From the NCBI RefSeq assembly GCF_050003625.1, contig NC_134401.1, forward strand, positions 1,612,001-1,676,000: a DNA stretch of 64,000 bases. The letters are read 5' to 3'. Numbering within the stretch: position 1 is the first letter of the stretch; each line of letters begins with the position of its first letter. Shown here one piece after another: positions 57,880 through 64,000 of the stretch. The notes beneath the pieces are model-generated. The model searched no databases. It was not told the DNA's origin and was given only the letters and a program-made list of their open reading frames with translations. This DNA comes from Haematobia irritans (Eukaryota > Arthropoda > Insecta > Diptera > Muscidae). Made by a program: the position numbers and the translations under genes.

Positions 57880-59572
57880 AGTAGAAAGTCGGGCGGGGCC
57901 GACTATATCATACCCTAAACCACCCCTACTGAATTAGTAAGCATAAGCATAAGCATTTGTGGAGTATCATTGGTATAGGTTTTGGAGAACATGTCTTGTC
58001 ACAATCTGAGCAGAAATGTCTAATATTAGGAGCTATAGTTTATTTTGCACCAAAAGAATTAGTATGCCACTAATATTGTGTCCATTATTAAAAAAGAGGA
58101 AATCGGTCAATTAGTTGTGGGTAATAAATCCAAATTTCTGCAAATTGGGCAATAGATTTATGTAAGAGCTACATGTAAGTCTAAATACGATCAGCTAGTA
58201 CATCTAGCCACCGTGGTGCAATGGTTAGCATGCCCGCCTTGCATACACAAGGTCGTGGGTTCGATTCCTGCTACGACCGAACACCTAAAAGTTTTTCAGC
58301 GGTGGATTATCCCACCTCAGTAATGCTGGTGACATTTCTGAGGGTTTCAAAGCTTCTCTAAGTGGTTTCACTAGAATGTGGAACGCCGTTCGGACTCGGC
58401 TATAAAAAGGAGGTCCCTTGTCATTGAGTTTAACATGGAATCGGGCAGCACTCAGTGATAAGAGAGAAGTTCACCACTGTGGTATCACAATGGACTGAAT
58501 AGTCTAAGTGAGCCTGATACATCGGGCTGCCACATAACCTAACCTAACCTAACCTAGTACATCAATTTTGAAATTTTGAAATTTGAATAACATAGGTTAA
58601 TAAATAAGAGTATTATGGCCAAATATGACAAAATCGAGCGATGCATATATATGGGACCTATATCTAAATCTGAACCAATTTGTATAATATTTTGCACGTA
58701 TGATTGATACCACAGAAGGTCACTTTGTGTAAAATTTGAGTACGATCAGTTAATAAATGAAGCCCCTATGGTCAAAAGTAAAGTTATTAGGGGCAAATTT
58801 TTCAAAATCGGGCGATACATATATATGGGAGCTATATCTAAATTTGAACCGATTTCGATGAAATTTTGCACATACAGTTAGTGCTATAGAAGATTACATT
58901 TAGCCAACCTTGGTTACAAACCGTTGATAAATAAGGGTTTTACGGCCAAATTTGGTAAAATCGAGCGATACATATATATGGGAGCTATATCTAAATCTGA
59001 ACCGATTTCGATTATTTTTGGCATATATTGTCAGTACCATAAAAGATTAGAGTAAGCCAAGTTTGAGTAAGATCGCTTAATAAATAAGGTTTTTATGGCC
59101 AAATTTGGGAAAATCGGGCGATATCGATATGGGAGCTATATCTAAATCTGAACTGATTTCGATGAAATTTTGCAGGCTTAAAGAGTGATGAAAAAGTTTA
59201 CTATGTGCAAAATTTAATGACGATCGGTTTGTAAAAAAGCGCAAAGTGACTGCTTTTGTCGAAATCGAGCGATACATATATAGGAGAGTTATATCTAAAT
59301 TTGATCCGATTTTTTCCAAATTCAATAGCGTTCGTCCTTGTGCCCAAAAAACACCCTGTACCAAATTTCATCCAAATCGGTTAATAATTGCGACCGGAAT
59401 CCTGTGAACAACAAATACATGGACAGACGGACGGACGGACACCAAGCGCTAGATCGACTCTGAGTCGATCGGTATATATTTTATGGGGTCTAAAATCAAT
59501 ATTTCTGGTAGGCACATGTTTTGACCGATCAAACTTATTATACCCTGACCACTATGTGGTTTAGGGTATAAA
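57880..59572 (+). mobile_element. Second hairpin-ended tandem-repeat element
   Basis: The left hairpin AGTCGGGCGGGGCCGACT (57887-57904) and CATACCCTAAACCAC parallel 42168-42205. The right end has 'gacggacggacggacacc', then a hairpin at about 59541-59568 (TACCCTGACCAC with GTGGTTTAGGGTA) and TATAAAAAA. Inside are about five diverged units around 'gggagctatatctaaat' (near 58648, 58827, 58980, 59130 and 59284; steps of about 150-180). An intact SINE is inserted at 58205-58553. Confidence 0.78.
58205..58553 (+). mobile_element. Intact tRNA-headed SINE with 10-bp target duplication
   Basis: This 349-bp copy has internal pol III promoter boxes, A box TGGTGCAATGG at 58214-58224 and B box GGTTCGATTCC at 58258-58268. 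It continues with the body ('cggtggattatcccacctca', 'ggactcggctataaaaagga') and the 3' block 'caatggactgaatagtctaa', ending in four to five CCTAA repeats. A perfect direct repeat CTAGTACATC flanks it (58195-58204 and 58554-58563). It serves as the reference for the other copies in the window. SINEs encode no protein and depend on a LINE enzyme. Confidence 0.95.
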
Positions 59573-62500
59573 AAATACGAAATACCAAGGAATTCCTAGA
59601 CTTGATTCCTGGAAATACGTGAATGACAATATGGTAAAACCCTGGGTTCCCGTACCCGAAAAAACAAGCTCAGATATTATGCTCAATTTCCATTTCTTCC
59701 CTGATAGACAGACAGCCGACTGATTTTTCTTGAATTTGATCGTTGTTAAGAATATGTCTTCCAATCCATCTTTTTCGATGCATCCATGCTTCTATAGGTG
59801 TATATCAGCTAGGAACAGGAGAAGCTTCTTCTACAGATGGTCTAAAATTAGAAACATTTTTGTTTGATAGCAATTTTTAATTCTAACTAACCATATTTGC
59901 TTGAGTGTTTGGCATATGGACAATGTTCTTGGGGTTATGCTCTTTCATTATTTACAAGTGGATGTTGGGTAACACAATCAAGGGCAGGGGCAGACAGGAA
60001 TATTGGTAAAGGATTAACATTTTAAGTTGAGACAAAAACCAGTGGCGAAAGGATGGCAAAAGCGAATCTATGGTCTATTCGATGGATGTCTGGTCTATAC
60101 CGGAAATGTTAAATATTGCTTAGACAAACATGTTGACATGTTGTCAGAGTATGTGTGTTTAGGATATTTTTCATTCATTGGAGAGGTTTGGGGGTGAATG
60201 TGGGTAAATGTGAAAGGGTTATTCTGGAAATTGGCTTAAATGTGTGTGGAAGCTAGTGTAGATTGTGATGGAAATATGTTTTATGATATTGAAAACATGA
60301 ACTTTTCCTCCCGCGCCCTCTCTCTCCCCCCGGCTCTCTCCGGCACTATCGATGAGGAATATTGGTATCCTCCTTTTTATAGTGGCTTTCAGACATGAAG
60401 TCTATGGCATCAATAAATATACAATATGTTATGTGTTTCTGAGTGTTTCTATGGGGCGAAGTATTGACGTATGTTCTCTAGGAATATGGCAAAATGATAA
60501 ATAGTCTTAACTGAATATAATGACAACAAGAAAATGACTTTGGATTATGCCAATGCTAAATCATAAGTGTACACATTGATCGAGAGGAGTGGTAGGAATA
60601 AAAGCAATTATTTGTATTTATTTAATTTTTTCCATTCATTCTTGTCCTGCTCTATATCAAACAGTCAAGTGATGTTCTGTCACATTGACTTTATTCTTTT
60701 TCTCTCATGGTGTATTGTCAAATCTCCATTCAGTCAGTCAGTCATCCCCTCAGTCTACCAAAAAGTAATTTTTACAATTGATGGAGACTGTTTGGTGTTT
60801 TCGGCGGAGGGGCTCTATGGTGAGCCCCAGTGTCAGCTATCAAGACAACCAAACATTCTGCCCTCCTTTATATGCCAATGCAGCCAGCAAGATAGATTAA
60901 ATGCTGTCGTTTTGCTCAAAGTTGTCCTTGGTCCTTTATATTCGGTAGGATATTATTTGACAGGGTGATTGACAGATTGAAAAGATCTAAATCACATTTG
61001 GAAGGACAAATAAATTGATGCTGGGTATTTCTTTTGTGTTTGTTATGTGTCCATTTTGCTCGATTCTGTCGCTACCTTCTCTCACCCTGAAAATGTTATT
61101 TTTATTGAAAATAAATTTTGGGAGATATTTTTTCGTTGTTAGCATTTATAGAAATCTTAATATAGATTGATATAATCAGAATTTTAAATCATTTTGCCAT
61201 TACTTTGTACGAACTTGAAAGGGGGTGTAAGGCATAAGCTGCTTTTCCGATAAGCTGGGAAAAACGATTATCGAAGAAAAAAGAAACCGAGAGATTCCGA
61301 AAAAACACATTCAACAATCCAAAAATTCTGCGCTATTATTTATTTCATTTGATGATGCTCTGTGGTAATGCGGTCTCTGAAATGAATTTTCCCTTAAAGA
61401 GGCGCAATCGTTTATAAGAAAGAGACCCTGTATAATTAAGCTCAACATAGAATCGGGCCGCACTTATTGATCATAATTTTACAAATTGTTATTAGAATTG
61501 TGATTCGTTCTGAAAAGCTTTATTTTGAGGCAACTATCACCCAGAAAAAAGTGAAAGAAAATGTAGATTTCTATTGAAAAATCTTAACTTAAAAAATTGC
61601 AACATGATACAAATGAGATAATAATTTTTAACAAATTGAAGAAAATTTATTAAAAATATTTTTTTTCTATTGTTGAAATTTTATTTCATAGTTTGGAAGA
61701 AAAAATTAGAATTAAAAATTTTTAAAATGTCTTTAGGGCTATATGAAGTTCAAGACAGACATAATTTAAGAAAAACTTATTTATTTCAGAAACTTATAAA
61801 TGAACTTAATTTATACAAAGTTCACAAATCTTAGAAAAATATTAACTTTTTTCATATTTAGTAAAATTGCGTATTTCATTTGTATAAAAACTGTTTTCTC
61901 ATTTTTAGTTCACATCATTAAAGTAATCAAAAATAATCAATATATGAAAATATTTCTCACAATTGGCAAAATTGAATTAAATTTTAATAATTTTCATAAA
62001 CTAAAATAAAGTTAAATCGGCTATAAAAAAATTTGTTGTCTTTTTTTCTGGGATCACGTTAAGTTTTTTTTAGAAGTATTAGCAATTTTGTGTACTTTTT
62101 GTCGATTTCATAAAAATCAACCCTACAGATTTGCTATGGAGTATTCTCAGAATGAAAGGATTCATTTTTTTGAATTTATGATTCTTTTTCTTCTTCCTTT
62201 GTTTTTTACCCCAGAACCGTAAGCTATTCCCCAAAACTCCCATTTATAAACATCTCAAAATGTTGCCTGTCCTCAATTTTGAAAACTTAAAAATGTTTAT
62301 TACATAAGTTGGCTACGTAGGTTTGTTCCTCATTCACTTCCTCTTAGATTTCCCAGGGAAATCTCTAAGTGACCACTATGACGTATGAGTTTTATTATTT
62401 CATTAAACAATGCTCATACGCTCTGAGGGTTGCACTTAAGTTATCCAACAAATGGGTTCACCAAACAAACTTTTCACATTTCATTCCAAATAACTAAACA

Positions 62501-64000
62501 ATAGTAAACCCCATGGAAAAGACCTCAAATACCACACAATAAATTCCACATAGGCAAATAGTAAATAAAATGGTTTGCCGGTGGTTGTGATGGAAGAAAT
62601 GAAGGCAGCACAGAGACAAAAAGTAAGTTGACAATAGTGAACAACAATAGGCTAGAGAAGAACAAAAATATTTTTGTAAAAAAAAAACAAAAACTTTCAA
62701 AAAATAACAACAACATGTAATGTAAAACATTTTATTCAAATTGAAAAAAGAAAGGCCAGCGATAAATTGTCTCTTGTCGTTAAAAATTGTAAAAAAAAAA
62801 AACAAAACTTAAATGCAGCTCAGCTCGGCTCAGTCATGGGGGATTTTAAACAAAACAAAGAATGACCATTGTCGTCGTTTTAATAACACCAGAGAGCTGT
62901 ACTTACTGCTAACCACTTTATCCGCATATACCTATACCCATACCCATACACATACAAACACGAACACAACATTGCGTATGACAAAAAAATGTGTGTCACA
63001 ACAAAAGATGACGAAGAAAAAAAAAAAAATGGGGAAAAATAGATTCATGGCTTTCTATATGAAAAACATTCCACCTCCATATCACATCTCGTTTGCAAAT
63101 AAAACCTCTATTAAGCCGCATTAACGGGGATCCCCAGTTCTAAAGCTTTCATTTCACGAACAGCTGGGACTGTTGCTTGTCTCCTGACTGTGGCTAGTAT
63201 TTGCGGGTGACTTTGACCAAACTCCCCCAAAACTCCCGGCTCGTAGAAAGGATTCAAGTAGAAAAGCATCATTGGCCATAGTAGTAGTGGTTTGATGTCA
63301 TCTCACTGTCGTTTGGTGATATTGAGCGAAACAAAACAAAAATCCCCGGCCACTCACTATCTTGGTGGTGTTAGCATGTCCCCGGACAAGTTGCTGTTTG
63401 AATTTATGTGGGTGTGTGGGTGTACTTTGATGGGGATATACAAAGGCTTTAGAGAGATAGATTTTTTATTTTCAATTTTTTGTTTGTCAAACCCCATGTA
63501 TGTGCGTAGGCGTGTATGTGTGTGTGTGTGTGATGCATTGTGCATTGCGACGGTAACCTGAAAAAAGGGAAACATCATCAAAGCTCTAGAGCTCTCTGAT
63601 GGAGGTTAATACCATGCACATACACTAAGAGCCAAGCCAACACAAAAGTAAACATAAGCCTAGAAAATCGGTTGGCCAATAACGACCCAGAAGTTACCTA
63701 TGTCAAATTTCAAAACCCCTCTTTATGGCTTGCTGGAAAGAAAGCTCCCACCGAAATACCAAATAATCCTTTGAAATATGTGATACAAAGTTTGGTATAG
63801 AAAGATTTGTGTCTTTGTATCCTGTTGTCGGTCTAACTTACCATATTCACTTGTATAGTGTAGGGTCTACAATACCATGAAATAAGCTTAGATTTTGTGA
63901 CACTGGGTATTATGAAGGTTGTTTTTTTTTTTTAGATTTTTATTTCATTGTACTCTTCAATGGTTTTTCTTTTTGTTTGCCGAGGTTTACTCAAATTCCT
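59573..64000. other. Unassigned stretch to the end of the window
   Basis: No supported gene. A poorly preserved SINE trace lies at about 61350-61480 ('aagctcaacatagaatcggg'). A GT microsatellite lies at 63511-63532 and poly-A runs near 62680-63030. The 133-codon frame 60567-60968 has no recognisable motif. CT-rich sequence lies near 60310-60340. Confidence 0.45.

Larger units (their letters stand above)
56060..57880 (-). mobile_element. Mariner remnant split by a LINE insertion
   Basis: Minus-strand mariner transposase sequence occurs in two blocks, 57346-57797 (N-terminal side) and 56113-56349 (C-terminal side). Between them lies a LINE 3' end with its own nested MITE. The outer limits are approximate because the terminal inverted repeats are too decayed to define. 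This is a different mariner lineage from the one at 37324-38442, judging by the RWYDELNRG and CIDLNGEYFEK motifs. Confidence 0.8.

Noticed and set aside
60567..60968. 133-codon plus-strand frame as a gene
   Set aside because: No recognisable domain, biased N-terminal composition from T-rich sequence, and no supporting splice or promoter signal.
63545..63575. Minus-strand pyrimidine tract followed by AG|GTTACC
   Set aside because: The acceptor half is good but GTTACC is a poor 5' splice site, so it does not qualify as a ratchet site on the opposite strand.

Overview
The window looks like AT-rich nuclear DNA from a higher fly, most likely a calyptrate/muscid dipteran. This rests on the dispersed repeats: a tRNA-headed SINE ending in (CCTAA)n, elements built on the 'gggagctatatctaaatctg' motif, a minisatellite containing 'tttctatagaaaattttgtc', and mariner, hAT and piggyBac-like elements. 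The species is an inference. I found no confirmable host protein-coding exon. Almost all open frames are short, AT-rich, or products of repeats.

The most interesting host signal is a series of three zero-length-exon splice motifs on the + strand. Each has a pyrimidine tract, then AG, then directly GTAA. They lie at 12774/12775, 26577/26578 and 41133/41134, about 13.8 and 14.6 kb apart, and each has a plausible 5' splice site 60-166 bp downstream. This is the layout known for Drosophila recursive splicing (ratchet) sites in very long introns. It suggests that much of the window is one giant intron of a + strand gene outside the window.

Region by region: 1-5.36 kb is unassigned apart from SINE pieces. 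5.37-7.05 kb is a hAT-type element with a perfect 8-bp target duplication. 8.6-20 kb holds SINE copies, two copies of a TACAC-ended element (the longer one with tRNA-like modules) and several MITEs. 21.6-22.1 kb has the best, still weak, protein-gene candidate (150 aa, minus strand). 24.9-30 kb has a minisatellite, three copies of a CACTGAAAAAA-ended element family and a long hairpin. 37.1-40.0 kb is a degraded R1-like LINE (minus strand) interrupted by a mariner and a hAT element. 42.15-43.96 kb carries eight 153-bp tandem units between terminal hairpins, and 45.9-47.0 kb is a CCAGC-ended element with tRNA-like pieces and 81-bp tandem units. 52.7-53.5 kb has a SINE with an inverted 5' half and a small TTAA MITE. 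56.06-57.88 kb is a three-level nest (piggyBac-like MITE in a LINE in a mariner). 57.88-59.57 kb is a second hairpin-ended tandem-repeat element containing an intact 349-bp SINE with a 10-bp target duplication. From there to the end only microsatellites and one degraded SINE are seen.

The elements are functionally linked. The LINE remnant at 56.35 kb ends in the same roughly 60-bp tail as the SINE family, which suggests this LINE group mobilised the SINE. The 5' inversion in one SINE copy has the geometry expected of twin priming by LINE machinery.
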